The notes: a model not told the origin generated them from the letters alone. 64,000 nucleotides of DNA from Sphingosinicellaceae bacterium (GCA_019285715.1 CP079108.1:744001-808000), one strand, 5' to 3'. Shown: positions 16,473 to 25,846, counted from the first letter of the stretch. Made by a program: numbers and translations.

Positions 16473-18785
16473 TCAGCTGCCGAAGCGCACAGTCCCGGTC
16501 AGGCCCCAGACCCGCGGCTTGGCATAGACGCCGCTGGCGTTGCCGGCGAACAGCGAGCTGTCGTAGCCGTAGACCCGGTATTGCTCCGAGAAGACGTTGT
16601 TGAGGAAGGCCGCGACTTCCCAGCGCTCGGTCGCATAGCCGATGCGCGCGTTGACGACGTTGTAGCTGCCTTCGCGCTCGACGGGGGCGCACAGCACGGT
16701 GAAGCAGAACTTGCCAGAATGCTGCGCGTCGACCTGCACCGAGGCAGTGCCGCCCGCGACCGCGAATTCGTAGCGGACCAGCGCGTTGCCGGAGAAGCCG
16801 GGGGCCTGCGGCAGGTCGTGGCTGACCACGGTGACGAGGTCGGGGAGCGTGATGTCCTTGACCTTGGTATCGAGGAACTGCGCACTCAGCTGCAGCGTCA
16901 GGCCCTTGACCGGCCGGGTCGCGAATTCGGCCTCAAGGCCCTTCGACCGCGCCTGCTTGTTCACCACCGTCTGCACCGTCGCGTACTGCGCGAACGCCTG
17001 GTAGTCCTTGTAGTGGTAGTAGAAGGCCGCGACGTTCAGCGTCGTCCCGGGCGCCAGCGTCATCTTCGCGCCCGCCTCGTAGGAGTCGAGCTTCTCGGGC
17101 TTGTACGGAATGCCGTTCAGCGTCGCGACTTCGGAGCCCGGGAAGGGCGTGCCGGTGCCGAAGGTGAAACCGCCGGACTTCGAACCGCGGTTATAGCTCA
17201 GGTACAGCAGGATGTTGTCCGTCGGCTTGTAGTCGGCTTCAGCGCGCCAAGTCAGGCCGTCGTAGGTCGGTGTCGCGTCGGCGGTAGTGGTGATAATGCC
17301 CGTGGTCGGCTGGAGCACGCCGAACGAGCCATAGCCGACCTGATCGGGGTTGAAGATGATCGACACGCCGGTCGACGGCTCGGACGCGAAGTAGCGGCCC
17401 TTCTTCTTGTCATGCCAATAGCGGATGCCGCCGATCAGTTTGAACTGGTCGGTGATCGCGAACTCGTCCTGCGCAAAGACGGCGAAGGAGCGCGTCTTCT
17501 GCGAGAAGTCGGCGCGCGGGTCGTAGCCGTAGAACGGGTCCGAATATTTCCCGAAATAGTCGCCGTTGATCAGCATGCCGAAGGCACCGAGGGTAAGCTG
17601 GTTCCTGCCGAGGTCGGCGTTCAGGCGGATCTCCTGCGAGCCCTGGTCGATCTTGGAGCCCTGGTAGAAGTAGATCCCCGCCAGCGGCGAGGCGTCGGCG
17701 TCCTCGGTGTAGAACTTCTTGCCGTGCTGGTAGTCGGTGATCGAGATCAATGAGATCCGGTCGGTCAGATTGGCCTCGATCTTCAGCGTCGCGCCGAAGT
17801 TGCGGCGGTCGACATAGCTCGGCGCGGTCGCTGCGGTCTTGTACACCGAACCACCGCGCGTCGGGTCGATCGCGTCGTTGCGGTAGCCTGAACCGGTCTC
17901 GCCCGGGCCGGTGCCCCAGTAGGCGCAGCTTTCGTTGGGGCCGAGGACCTCGCCTTGGAAGTTGGCGTTCGGGCAAGCCGCGATCAGCGGGTACATGCCC
18001 GCCTGCCGCTCCTTCGGCGCGCGCAGGTAGCGCAGCGTCAGGCTGGTCTTGATGTCCGACGTCGGCTGCCAGGCGATGATGCCGCGCAGGGCATAATGGT
18101 TGTTCGCGCCGACGTTCTTGAAGCCCGGGTTGATGTTGTCGATATAGCCCTTGTCGCGGTCGCGGATGCCCGCCAGGCGGACCTGCAGATTGTCGGCGAG
18201 CGGGCCGGTGACCGCCGCCTCGGTGACAATCTGGCCGTAGCGCCCGACGGTCACCGTCGCATAGCCCCCGAAATCCTTGCTCGGCTGGTTGGAGATGAAC
18301 TGCACTGCACCGCCCGTCGCATTACGCCCGAACAATGTGCCCTGCGGCCCGCGCAGCACCTCGACCCGCGCCAGGTCGAAGACCGGGAAGCTGGCGAGGT
18401 TGATCGAGCTCGAATAGCTGTCGTCCTGATAGACCGCGACCGGCGGTTCCTGCTGGTCGCCGTAGTCGTTCTGGCTGACGCCGCGAATGTTGTAGACCAC
18501 CTGCGCGGACGAATAGGCATTCATCTTGAGCGTCGGGATCGCTCGCGTGATGTCGCTCGCGGACGTGATGTTGAAGTCCTTGAGGCTCTCGCTGGTCAGC
18601 GCGGTGACCGCGATGCCGACGTCCTGCAGCCGCTGCTCGCGGCGCTGGGCGGTAATGACGATATCGCCGGTATCGGCTTCCGCCGCTGCCGCCGTGACCT
18701 GCGCCACGAGCGGGACGGGACAGGCGGCCAGCACGCCGAGCCATACGGCTGCCCCGCAACGGATCGAGCGATTTAACTTGACCAT
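16473..18785 (-). CDS. TonB-dependent outer-membrane receptor
   Basis: A 770-residue receptor with a signal peptide (AAVWLGVLAACPVPLVAQ), TonB box GDIVITAQRRE near residue 40, plug-domain motif ARVEVLRGPQGTLFGRNATGG near 145, and a barrel ending GLTGTVRFGS. AAGGGGG lies about ten bases before the ATG. It is transcribed in the same direction as the AraC-type regulator gene 121 bases upstream, which is divergent from the Rieske oxygenase operon. It probably imports the substrate of that pathway. It converges with the efflux operon, leaving only three bases between stops. Confidence 0.92.
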   Translation of the reverse strand: MVKLNRSIRCGAAVWLGVLAACPVPLVAQVTAAAAEADTGDIVITAQRREQRLQDVGIAVTALTSESLKDFNITSASDITRAIPTLKMNAYSSAQVVYNIRGVSQNDYGDQQEPPVAVYQDDSYSSSINLASFPVFDLARVEVLRGPQGTLFGRNATGGAVQFISNQPSKDFGGYATVTVGRYGQIVTEAAVTGPLADNLQVRLAGIRDRDKGYIDNINPGFKNVGANNHYALRGIIAWQPTSDIKTSLTLRYLRAPKERQAGMYPLIAACPNANFQGEVLGPNESCAYWGTGPGETGSGYRNDAIDPTRGGSVYKTAATAPSYVDRRNFGATLKIEANLTDRISLISITDYQHGKKFYTEDADASPLAGIYFYQGSKIDQGSQEIRLNADLGRNQLTLGAFGMLINGDYFGKYSDPFYGYDPRADFSQKTRSFAVFAQDEFAITDQFKLIGGIRYWHDKKKGRYFASEPSTGVSIIFNPDQVGYGSFGVLQPTTGIITTTADATPTYDGLTWRAEADYKPTDNILLYLSYNRGSKSGGFTFGTGTPFPGSEVATLNGIPYKPEKLDSYEAGAKMTLAPGTTLNVAAFYYHYKDYQAFAQYATVQTVVNKQARSKGLEAEFATRPVKGLTLQLSAQFLDTKVKDITLPDLVTVVSHDLPQAPGFSGNALVRYEFAVAGGTASVQVDAQHSGKFCFTVLCAPVEREGSYNVVNARIGYATERWEVAAFLNNVFSEQYRVYGYDSSLFAGNASGVYAKPRVWGLTGTVRFGS

Positions 18786-18906
18786 GTTGAGGCCCCCTTG
18801 ATCGAAAGGTTGCAGCTTTCGCCAATGTCGTCCTGCACATTTGCGACATCTTCGGTGACAATCCGACAGACATGCTGCGCTGCGAAAACTTACCCGCGAG
18901 TTGTGC

Positions 18907-19887
18907 TTACCGTGCCACGGCGGCGTATCGAAACACCGGAGCGGTCGTCGACTGGCGCCGGTCTGTACTCGGCGAACAGCCGAAGGTCCGCCGATAGAGA
19001 CGCGAGAAATACGCCGGCGAGGCGAACCCGCAGGCGATCGAGATGTCGGTGACGCTGGCCTCGGTCTGCTGGAGGAGCTGGTGGGCGCGCGCCAGCCGCA
19101 GCAGCAGGTACTCGGCTACTACCGAGCGCCCGAGCTCGCGGTCGAAGCGCCGCTCGATCTGGCGCAGCGACAGCCCGACATGGGCCGCGATCGCGTGGCA
19201 CGGTAGCGGCTCCTCGAGATGGTCGCGCATGATCGCCTGCGCCGCCGCGACCCGGGCATCGGCGACCGCGAGCCGCGCCGCGCGCGCCGGGCGTTGCGGG
19301 CTGGCGGCGTCGCGCGCGCGACCGAGCAGCAGATGGTCGGCGACCTCACCTGCGAGTTCGGGCAGGCCCTGCCAGCCGATCCACGCCACCATCAGGTCGA
19401 GGATCGCCGCCGCCCCGGCGCAGCTCAGCCGCCGCCCACTGCGCGCGAACAACTGGTCGACGGCGCGGACCTTGGGGTAGCGTTCCTCGAAGCCGACGCG
19501 GTTGTCCCAGTGGATCGCCGCCTCCAGGCCGTCGAGCAGTCCTGCCTCTGCCAGCACCAGGCTGCCATTCTCGATGCCGCCGACTTCGGCCCCGGCGCGC
19601 GCCGTGCGGCGCAGCCAGGCGAGGACCGCCGCGTCGCGGACGACGTGGTGCGGATCGAAGCTCGCCAGTACGAACACCGTCGCGCTGCCCGCGGCGCTGG
19701 CGAGGTCACCGTCGACGGGCGCGAGCACGCCGTTGCTGGCGCGGACCGGCTGGCCGTCGCGCGACACGATCGTCCATTCGAACAAGGTTCGCTGCTCCAG
19801 CCAGTTGGCGAGGAACAACGGCTCGATCGCCGCGGCGAGGCCGAGGTGCGAGAATTCGGGCATCAGCAGGAAAGCGAGCTTGTGCAC
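18907..19887 (-). CDS. GATase1-like AraC family transcriptional regulator (GlxA/GbdR type)
   Basis: A 326-residue regulator. Residues 1 to about 190 form a DJ-1/PfpI-like class I amidotransferase fold (KLAFLLMPEFSHLGLAAAIE at the start). The rest is an AraC/XylS DNA-binding domain with two helix-turn-helix units (PLPCHAIAAHVGLSLRQIERRF and VTDISIACGFASPAYFSRLY). Regulators of this architecture include GbdR and CdhR, which control breakdown of glycine betaine, carnitine and related amines. The start is a GTG (19885-19887) without a clear Shine-Dalgarno. It is divergent from the Rieske oxygenase operon, 112 bases away, and is the likely regulator of both that operon and the receptor. The inducer is unknown. 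Confidence 0.9.
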   Translation of the reverse strand: MHKLAFLLMPEFSHLGLAAAIEPLFLANWLEQRTLFEWTIVSRDGQPVRASNGVLAPVDGDLASAAGSATVFVLASFDPHHVVRDAAVLAWLRRTARAGAEVGGIENGSLVLAEAGLLDGLEAAIHWDNRVGFEERYPKVRAVDQLFARSGRRLSCAGAAAILDLMVAWIGWQGLPELAGEVADHLLLGRARDAASPQRPARAARLAVADARVAAAQAIMRDHLEEPLPCHAIAAHVGLSLRQIERRFDRELGRSVVAEYLLLRLARAHQLLQQTEASVTDISIACGFASPAYFSRLYRRTFGCSPSTDRRQSTTAPVFRYAAVAR

Positions 19888-19999
19888 GACGCGGAGGGTA
19901 ACGCCGACTGCGGGCGCGCCTGTAACGATTTCGACACCACGGTGACGTTTTCCGGCAAGTCATGCGGGACTGGTTCGCTAGGGTTGGCGGCAGCCGATC

Positions 20000-21145
20000 A
20001 TGCGAGACACGCCGATGGACACCGACGCCCTATGGACCGAGGCCGACCAGCAGGCCGGTTTCGCGCTGCCGTCGCGCTATTTCTACGACGAGGACATCTA
20101 CCGGCGCGAGCGCACGGAGATCTTCTTCAAGTCGTGGCACCTGGTGGCGCACGTCAACGAGCTGCACACCCCCGGCGCGTTCGTCACCCACGACATCTTC
20201 GACCAGAGCGTGCTCGTGCAAGCCGGCAAGGACGGTACGATCCGCGCCTTCCACAACGTCTGCCAGCACCGCGGCAACCGGCTCGTCGAGGCGCGTCGCG
20301 GCACGTCCCCGGCGACCGTCTGCGGCTATCACGCCTGGACCTATGAACTCGACGGAGCCTTGCGCGGTGCGCCCCGCAGCGCCTGCGTTCCCGGCTTCGA
20401 CAAGGCCAAGTTCGGGCTCAAGCCGGTGCGTGTCGAGGTCTTCGCGTCCTTCGTGTTCGTCAATCTCGATGCTGACGCCCTCCCGCTCGCCGAGACCGCA
20501 CCGACCGCGGAGGCGATCATCCGCCGCTTCATCCCCGACCTCGACCGGCTGGTGCTGATCGAGGAGGTCGACGTCCCCGTGCCCGCCAACTGGAAGGTCA
20601 TCCAGGAGAATTCGATCGAGGGCTATCACTTCGATTACTCGGGACCGCACCATAAGACGCTGGTCGATTTGATCGATTTCGCCGGCTACGACCTGCAGGA
20701 ACACGGCGACTGGTGGACCTATATCGGGCCGCCGAAGCCGGACACGACCGAGGCCTATGGCGTGCCGCTGGCGAGCGCGACCTGGCAGACCGACGCGTTC
20801 TTCAACATCGGGCTGTGGCCGAACACGACGATCTACGCCTTCCCCTATGCGGACGTCGTCGGCACCTTCATCATGAACCCGACCGGCCCCGAGACCTCGT
20901 CGCTGCGCTTCGGCTATTACGGGGTCGAGGGGCGTATCCTGCCGGAGGTCAGCAAGGCCTGCATCCGCTGGATGAACGAGGATCTGGGTCCAGAGGACAT
21001 CCGCCTCAACGTCTCGAACCAGAAGGGCCTGCGCTCGATAGGCTTCGACCACGGCGTCTACATGATCGGCGACGGCCTCGACAACCGCAGCGAAAAGCTC
21101 GTCCGTCATTTCCACAGATTGTGTCACGATGCCGTCAACCGCTGA
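20000..21145 (+). CDS. Rieske aromatic-ring-hydroxylating-type oxygenase, alpha subunit
   Basis: A 381-residue oxygenase. The Rieske [2Fe-2S] cluster ligands are Cys88, His90, Cys108 and His111 (NVCQHRGN ... VCGYHAW). The non-heme iron site lies in ENSIEGYHFDYSGPHH (His210 and His217 likely), with Asp333 in GPEDIRL as probable third ligand. Relatives of this length act on quaternary amines (glycine betaine or carnitine monooxygenases) or on aromatic acids. No reductase subunit is encoded nearby, so electrons must come from elsewhere. It overlaps the next gene by 17 bases. The regulator type next door favours an amine-like substrate, which is inference. A second in-frame ATG lies five codons in (20015). 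Confidence 0.9.
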   Translation: MRDTPMDTDALWTEADQQAGFALPSRYFYDEDIYRRERTEIFFKSWHLVAHVNELHTPGAFVTHDIFDQSVLVQAGKDGTIRAFHNVCQHRGNRLVEARRGTSPATVCGYHAWTYELDGALRGAPRSACVPGFDKAKFGLKPVRVEVFASFVFVNLDADALPLAETAPTAEAIIRRFIPDLDRLVLIEEVDVPVPANWKVIQENSIEGYHFDYSGPHHKTLVDLIDFAGYDLQEHGDWWTYIGPPKPDTTEAYGVPLASATWQTDAFFNIGLWPNTTIYAFPYADVVGTFIMNPTGPETSSLRFGYYGVEGRILPEVSKACIRWMNEDLGPEDIRLNVSNQKGLRSIGFDHGVYMIGDGLDNRSEKLVRHFHRLCHDAVNR

Positions 21146-22796
21146 GGCCTACGACTATGTGATCGTCGGGGCCGGGTCGGCGGGGTGCGTCCTCGCCGCG
21201 CGGCTGACCGAGGATCAGGCGGTGCGCGTGCTGTTGCTCGAGGCGGGGCCGCCGGACCGCAGCTGGCGCATCGACATGCCAGCGGCGGTCGGCTCGCTGC
21301 TGTCGTCCGACCGCTTCAACTGGGCCTATGTCTCCGATCCCGAACCGCATCTGGGCGGGCGGCGGCTGGCGCATCCGCGCGGGCGGGTGCTCGGCGGCTC
21401 GTCGTCGATCAACGGCATGGTCTATATCCGCGGCCACGCGCGCGACTACGACGGCTGGGCACAAGCGGGCCTCGCGGGCTGGAGCTACGCCGACATCCTG
21501 CCCTACTTCAAGCGCGCCGAGGGGCACCTGCTCGGCGGCGATGCCTATCATGGCGGCGACGGGCCGCTGGCAGTGCACGCGCCCGAGATCGCGGCCACGC
21601 CGCTTGCCGCCGCCTTCGTCCGGGCGGCGGCGGAGGCCGGCTATCCGCTGTCGCCCGACGTCAACGGCGCGCAGCAGGAGGGTTTCGGCCGCATCGACCG
21701 CACCACGCGCAACGGCCGCCGCTGGAGCGTCGCGAAGGCGTACCTCTACCCGGCTCGGTCGCGTTCCAACCTCGTCGTCCGGACCGGCGCGCTCGTTCAC
21801 CGCATCGTCGTTGACCAGGGCCGCGCCGCCGGGGTCGTCGTTGCGGTTGGCGGCACCACGAGCGAAATCCGGGCGACCCGCGAGGTCATCGTCGCGGCGG
21901 GCGCGATCAATTCGCCGCAGCTTCTGCAACTGTCGGGCATCGGCGATCCAGAGCATCTCGCCAGCGTCGGCATCCCGCTCACCCACGCGCTGCCTGCGGT
22001 CGGTGCCAACCTCAACGATCATCCCGATATCGTCATCCAGCACCGCTGCCGCGACGCGAGCTCGCTGTTCGGGATCAATCGCGGCCTGCGCAAGGTTGCC
22101 ACCGGCCTGCGCTGGTTCGCGCGGCTGGACGGCCCCGCTGGCTCCAACCACTTCGAGGCGGGCGGCTTCCTGCGCAGCCGCGCCGGGATCGAGCATCCCG
22201 ACCTCCAGCTGACCTTCATGCCGATCGCGATCCAGCCCGGCACGGTCGACGATGTCGGCGGCCACAGCTTCCAGGTCCATATCGACCTGATGCGACCGCG
22301 CAGCCTTGGCCGGGTACGGATCACCAGCGCTGATCCCACGACGCCGCCTTCGATCCTGTTCAACTATCTCGCCGATCCGCAGGACCGGGCCGACCTGCGC
22401 CAGTCGGTGCGGCTGACCCGCGAAATCCTTGCGCAGCCGGCGCTCGACCGGTTTCGCGGCGCGGAGATCTTTCCCGGCCCGGAAGTCGCCAGCGACGACG
22501 CCATCGACGCCTGGCTGAACGACGCGGTGGAGACCTGCTATCACCCGGTCGGTACCTGCCGAATGGGCCGCGACGCGCTCGGCTCGGTCGTCGACGGGAC
22601 CTTGCGCGTCCACGGCCTTGAAGGCTTGCGCGTCGTCGATGCCTCGATCATGCCCGCGATTGTCAGCGGCAATACCAACGCCCCGACGGTCATGATCGCC
22701 GAGAAGGCGAGCGACATCATCCGGGGCCGGGTACCATTGCAGCGCGAGGACGTGCCAGTCTGGATTCACCCGAAGTGGGAGAGTGCGCAGCGATGA
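21129..22796 (+). CDS. GMC-family FAD-dependent oxidoreductase (choline dehydrogenase-like)
   Basis: A 555-residue flavoprotein. It has the N-terminal FAD-binding loop YVIVGAGSAGCVLAARL (about 10-25), the GMC signature HPRGRVLGGSSSINGMVYIRG starting near residue 78, the second signature GAINSPQLLQLSGIGD near 258, and the catalytic His in CYHPVGTCRMG (about 472). It ends with the usual NTNAPTVMIAEKASD. The enzyme should oxidise an alcohol to an aldehyde. It is translationally coupled to the Rieske oxygenase gene upstream (17-base overlap) and the aldolase gene downstream (4-base overlap), so it most likely handles the alcohol produced by, or feeding, the oxygenase step. Confidence 0.92.
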   Translation: MPSTAEAYDYVIVGAGSAGCVLAARLTEDQAVRVLLLEAGPPDRSWRIDMPAAVGSLLSSDRFNWAYVSDPEPHLGGRRLAHPRGRVLGGSSSINGMVYIRGHARDYDGWAQAGLAGWSYADILPYFKRAEGHLLGGDAYHGGDGPLAVHAPEIAATPLAAAFVRAAAEAGYPLSPDVNGAQQEGFGRIDRTTRNGRRWSVAKAYLYPARSRSNLVVRTGALVHRIVVDQGRAAGVVVAVGGTTSEIRATREVIVAAGAINSPQLLQLSGIGDPEHLASVGIPLTHALPAVGANLNDHPDIVIQHRCRDASSLFGINRGLRKVATGLRWFARLDGPAGSNHFEAGGFLRSRAGIEHPDLQLTFMPIAIQPGTVDDVGGHSFQVHIDLMRPRSLGRVRITSADPTTPPSILFNYLADPQDRADLRQSVRLTREILAQPALDRFRGAEIFPGPEVASDDAIDAWLNDAVETCYHPVGTCRMGRDALGSVVDGTLRVHGLEGLRVVDASIMPAIVSGNTNAPTVMIAEKASDIIRGRVPLQREDVPVWIHPKWESAQR

Positions 22797-23530
22797 CCGG
22801 GTTCGATCATCAACAGGCGCGGGTCGACCTCGCCGCCGCGTTTCGCTGGTTCGCGCGGCTCGGCATGCACGAGTCCGTCGCCAACCACCTGTCTATCGCG
22901 GTGTCGGACGACGGCGCGCGCTTCCTGGTCAATCCGCGCGGTCGCCATTTCGCCCGCGTCCGGGCGAGCGACCTGCTGCTGCTCGACGCGAACGACGCGG
23001 CGACGATGGACCGGCCCGACGCTCCCGACCCGACCGCCTGGCACCTGCATTCGCGGCTGCACGCATTACTCCCGCAGGCGCGCTGTATAATGCACCTCCA
23101 TTCGAAGTACGCGACCGCGCTCGCCTGCCTCGCCGACCCGTCGATGCCGGCGATCGACATGAACACCGCGCGTTTCACTGGCCGGATGGCGATCGACGAC
23201 GCGTTCGGGGGCATGGCGCTGTCGAACGCCGAGGGTGACCGCGTCGCCGGGCTACTCGGCGGCGGCAAGACGGTCCTGCTGATGGCCAATCACGGCGTCC
23301 TCGTCGTCGGGCCGACGGTGGCGGACGCGTTCGACGAGCTGTATTATTTCGAGCGTGCCGCCGAGACGTTGTTGACCTGCTACGCCACCGGTCGCGCGTT
23401 GCGCATCCTGCCCGATGCGGTGGCGCAGCGGACCGAGGTCGATTGGCGCAGCTACGGGCAGTTGGCGGTCGACCATCTCGCGGAGGTCAAGGCGATCCTC
23501 GACGTCGAAACGCCCGACTATCGGGGATGA
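22793..23530 (+). CDS. Class II aldolase/adducin family protein
   Basis: A 245-residue protein of the class II aldolase/adducin fold. It has the N-terminal segment RWFARLGMHESVANHLSIAV, the metal-site region MHLHSKYATALACL (about 95-108), the loop LLMANHGVLVVG, and ELYYFERAAETLL near the end. Members are zinc-dependent aldolases, epimerases or decarboxylases. The ATG overlaps the GMC stop as ATGA; an upstream GTG at 22775 would add six residues and is less likely. It is the last gene of the Rieske operon and probably cleaves a pathway product. It converges with the small DUF3325-like gene, overlapping by 13 bases. Confidence 0.85.
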   Translation: MTGFDHQQARVDLAAAFRWFARLGMHESVANHLSIAVSDDGARFLVNPRGRHFARVRASDLLLLDANDAATMDRPDAPDPTAWHLHSRLHALLPQARCIMHLHSKYATALACLADPSMPAIDMNTARFTGRMAIDDAFGGMALSNAEGDRVAGLLGGGKTVLLMANHGVLVVGPTVADAFDELYYFERAAETLLTCYATGRALRILPDAVAQRTEVDWRSYGQLAVDHLAEVKAILDVETPDYRG

Positions 23531-23826
23531 ACGGGCGGCGTCGTGAAAGCCGCGCGGCGTCCTGAAGATAATGCGCCGAACGCGAGCACGATCAACCAGC
23601 CGATGAGGCCGCAGCCACCGAGCCAGATCAGGAAGCCAGCGGCATCGCCGACCGCGATAAAATAAGCACCCGGGAGGCAGATGAGCGCGGCGAGCAGCCA
23701 GCGCAATGGGGTGCCCCGCGCGGCGATCCGATTCCCGGCGGCGCGCCGCCGCTTCGGATCGCTCCGGCAAAGGCTGATTATCAGGATCGCCGAGACGGCG
23801 ATGGCGGCGAGCGGGGCGGGGATCAT
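23518..23826 (-). CDS. Small membrane protein, DUF3325-like
   Basis: A 102-residue protein with three predicted membrane helices: IPAPLAAIAVSAILIISL at the N-terminus, LRWLLAALICLPGAYFIAV, and FLIWLGGCGLIGWLIVLAFGA. A basic stretch (SDPKRRRAAGNR) follows the first helix. This layout and its position after a PepSY gene fit DUF3325-type proteins found in iron-linked PepSY operons; the sequence match is by eye only. The ATG overlaps the PepSY stop (ATGA), so translation is coupled. The function is unknown. Confidence 0.65.
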   Translation of the reverse strand: MIPAPLAAIAVSAILIISLCRSDPKRRRAAGNRIAARGTPLRWLLAALICLPGAYFIAVGDAAGFLIWLGGCGLIGWLIVLAFGALSSGRRAAFTTPPVHPR

Positions 23827-25406
23827 TCGGCGGGCTGCAAGGCGACAATGTTCGACGGCCGGTCCTGCGGGTCGCGGACCAGCAACCACAGCATCCCTCC
23901 GCCCGCGGCCGCCAGCGCAATGTCGACCGCGATGATGACCGGCTGGCCGGCATCAAAGGTGTCGGACCAGCCCGGACCGCCGGTCGCGAGCCGGACCACC
24001 GGCAACGCGAGCAAGGTCGCGCCGGTGACCGCCTTGAGCAGCCGGTCGAGCTGTGTATTCGAACGTGCCACGAAGCCGCCGGCGACTGCCAGGCCCGCCG
24101 CGATCAGGAAGGCCGCCGGCGTCCAGTAGACCGCCGAACCCTGCGGCATCGCCAGCAGGAAACCGACCGCTGCCGCTGCCAGTCCGAAGGGGAGGCCGAA
24201 GCCGACAACGGTGACCGCGCGCTCGAGCCAGTCGAGCGAACGCTGGCGCTCGCGGCGGCGTACCAGCCACAGCCTGAGGCCGGTGAACGTGACGTAACAC
24301 ATCGCAAAACCGAGGCCGAACCACATGGCCTTCGACAACACTCCAGCGAAATTGCCGAAGTGCACGGGCCCCATGATGCCGGCCGCGGTCCCGCCCATCG
24401 ACGGCCGGGTGCCGATCAGCGGCTTGATGCGGTCGAAGTTCGCGGTGGCGCCCGAATACGCGAGGGTCATCGGCGCGAGGTCGCCCGGTCGGGCCGGGTG
24501 AAAGGTGGTCACGGCGGCGTCGGCGCGACCGAAGTTCTCGATCGTCATGAAATTCGGGGCTTCACCGGTGCGGCGCGTCGCGTCGCTGGTGAGGCGGTCG
24601 AGGTTGCCGAGTGGACTAGGCGTTGTGTTGGTCTTTGCGGGATTGCCGAACACCGCTTCGCTCAGGGCTTGCTGGTCGCCGCCGAACGCCGCCATCGCGA
24701 CGATCGGCACGCCGATGGTGCCGAAGAACGAAAAGAAGCTGCCCGTAAACGCCAGGACGAAGGCGAATGGCAGGCTCCAGGTTCCGGCGACGCTGTGACG
24801 GTCGCGATTGGCCAGCACTGGGCTGACGTTGCGCCGCAGCGTGAAGACGTCCTTGAACAGATGGCGATGGATCAGCAGGCCGGAGATCGCCGCGACCAGC
24901 ATGGTCAGCCCGAGGATGCCGGTCAGCAGCAGCCCCCAGGGGTCGGGCAGGCGCAGTCGGACATGCGTGTCGACCAGGAAGCTGCTCAGCGCATCGTCGT
25001 TGCGGGGACCAAAGACATCTTCGCCGGTGCCTTCGCGCTGGCTGACGATCCGGCCGGCGCGGTCGAGCTGGTAATAGATGCCGCGGCTGGTCGGCTGGCC
25101 ACCCGGCGCGACCTCGTCGTGATGAAAGTAGGCCCCGAGGCCGTGGTCGCCGACCTCGAACAGGTTGATGTCGGCGCGGTATTTCGCGGGCGTGCGGGCA
25201 GTAAGCTCGCGGACGGACCGGTCGATCGGTCCCTCGAACGCTGAGCGCGTCTCGACGCGTCCGGCGGACCAAATGCCGATCTCGTCGGCGAACACCGCCG
25301 TCATGCCGGTCAGCACCACCGCATACAGCAGCAGGCCGAGCACGATCCCAGACCAGCCGTGGATGGCGACGAGAAGCTTGGTCTCGTGCTTGGGCAGGTG
25401 GATCAT
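23823..25406 (-). CDS. PepSY-domain membrane protein
   Basis: A 527-residue inner-membrane protein. It begins with the PepSY-associated helix HGWSGIVLGLLLYAVVLTGMTAVF. A periplasmic domain (about 45-155), then ILGLTMLVAAISGLLIHRHLF and at least five more helices follow. The overall pattern (HGWSG, DTHVRLRLPDPWGLLLTG, HFGNFAGVLSKAMW) is that of PepSY proteins tied to siderophore or other TonB-linked uptake, sometimes with ferric reductase roles. It lies between two small membrane-protein genes with ATGA overlaps at both ends. No receptor gene is directly upstream. A Fur-like site upstream of the operon suggests control by iron. Confidence 0.85.
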   Translation of the reverse strand: MIHLPKHETKLLVAIHGWSGIVLGLLLYAVVLTGMTAVFADEIGIWSAGRVETRSAFEGPIDRSVRELTARTPAKYRADINLFEVGDHGLGAYFHHDEVAPGGQPTSRGIYYQLDRAGRIVSQREGTGEDVFGPRNDDALSSFLVDTHVRLRLPDPWGLLLTGILGLTMLVAAISGLLIHRHLFKDVFTLRRNVSPVLANRDRHSVAGTWSLPFAFVLAFTGSFFSFFGTIGVPIVAMAAFGGDQQALSEAVFGNPAKTNTTPSPLGNLDRLTSDATRRTGEAPNFMTIENFGRADAAVTTFHPARPGDLAPMTLAYSGATANFDRIKPLIGTRPSMGGTAAGIMGPVHFGNFAGVLSKAMWFGLGFAMCYVTFTGLRLWLVRRRERQRSLDWLERAVTVVGFGLPFGLAAAAVGFLLAMPQGSAVYWTPAAFLIAAGLAVAGGFVARSNTQLDRLLKAVTGATLLALPVVRLATGGPGWSDTFDAGQPVIIAVDIALAAAGGGMLWLLVRDPQDRPSNIVALQPAE

Positions 25407-25708
25407 GAAAGCGGCTTCACGGCGGCGACCGGGCGGTCGAGAAACTTGTCCGCGATCAGCGCGGCATGGACTGCGAACAGGCCGAACGCGACCAGTGCGA
25501 CGCGGCCGATGCGAGGGTCGAGGCAGGCATGGAAGAACAGCGCCGCCCAGATCAGCGGCACCAGCAGCAGCGGCAGCACGAGGTTATCGATGCCAGCAGC
25601 GCCGCCGGGCAGCCACAACGCCATCCCCGCCATGACCACCAGGGCAACGAACACCGCACCGGGTCCCGCAATGCCGATCCGGACCCATTTCGTCACAGCC
25701 GAAGACAC
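25403..25708 (-). CDS. Small membrane protein, first gene of the PepSY operon (DUF3649-like position)
   Basis: About 101 residues with three hydrophobic helices (AGPGAVFVALVVMAGMALWL, LVLPLLLVPLIWAALFFHA, VALVAFGLFAVHAALI). I chose GTG 25708 because AAGGGGG lies about 12 bases upstream and a start at ATG 25786 would leave only four bases to the Fur-like element. The stop overlaps the PepSY start (ATGA). In comparable iron-linked operons this slot holds a DUF3649-type protein; I cannot confirm that family here. The function is unknown. Confidence 0.6.
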   Translation of the reverse strand: MSSAVTKWVRIGIAGPGAVFVALVVMAGMALWLPGGAAGIDNLVLPLLLVPLIWAALFFHACLDPRIGRVALVAFGLFAVHAALIADKFLDRPVAAVKPLS

Positions 25709-25790
25709 GATGACCAGCCACCCCCTTGGTTCAAGCGGCAGGTGTCGCGATGTGCATCGACCCGCCGGTAGCGAAGCCGATAACACGAGT

Positions 25791-25810
25791 GATAACTATT
25801 CTCAATATTA
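25791..25810 (-). promoter_or_regulatory. Possible Fur box upstream of the PepSY operon
   Basis: GATAACTATTCTCAATATTA lies about 85 bases upstream of the operon start. Against the Fur consensus GATAATGATAATCATTATC it keeps GATAA, the central AT, TCA and TAT. The segment is AT-rich in otherwise GC-rich DNA. The match is partial, so this is a candidate site only. Confidence 0.45.
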
Positions 25811-25846
25811 ACTGAGAGGCGGCGTCAGGCCCTCGCCGAGTTACGA

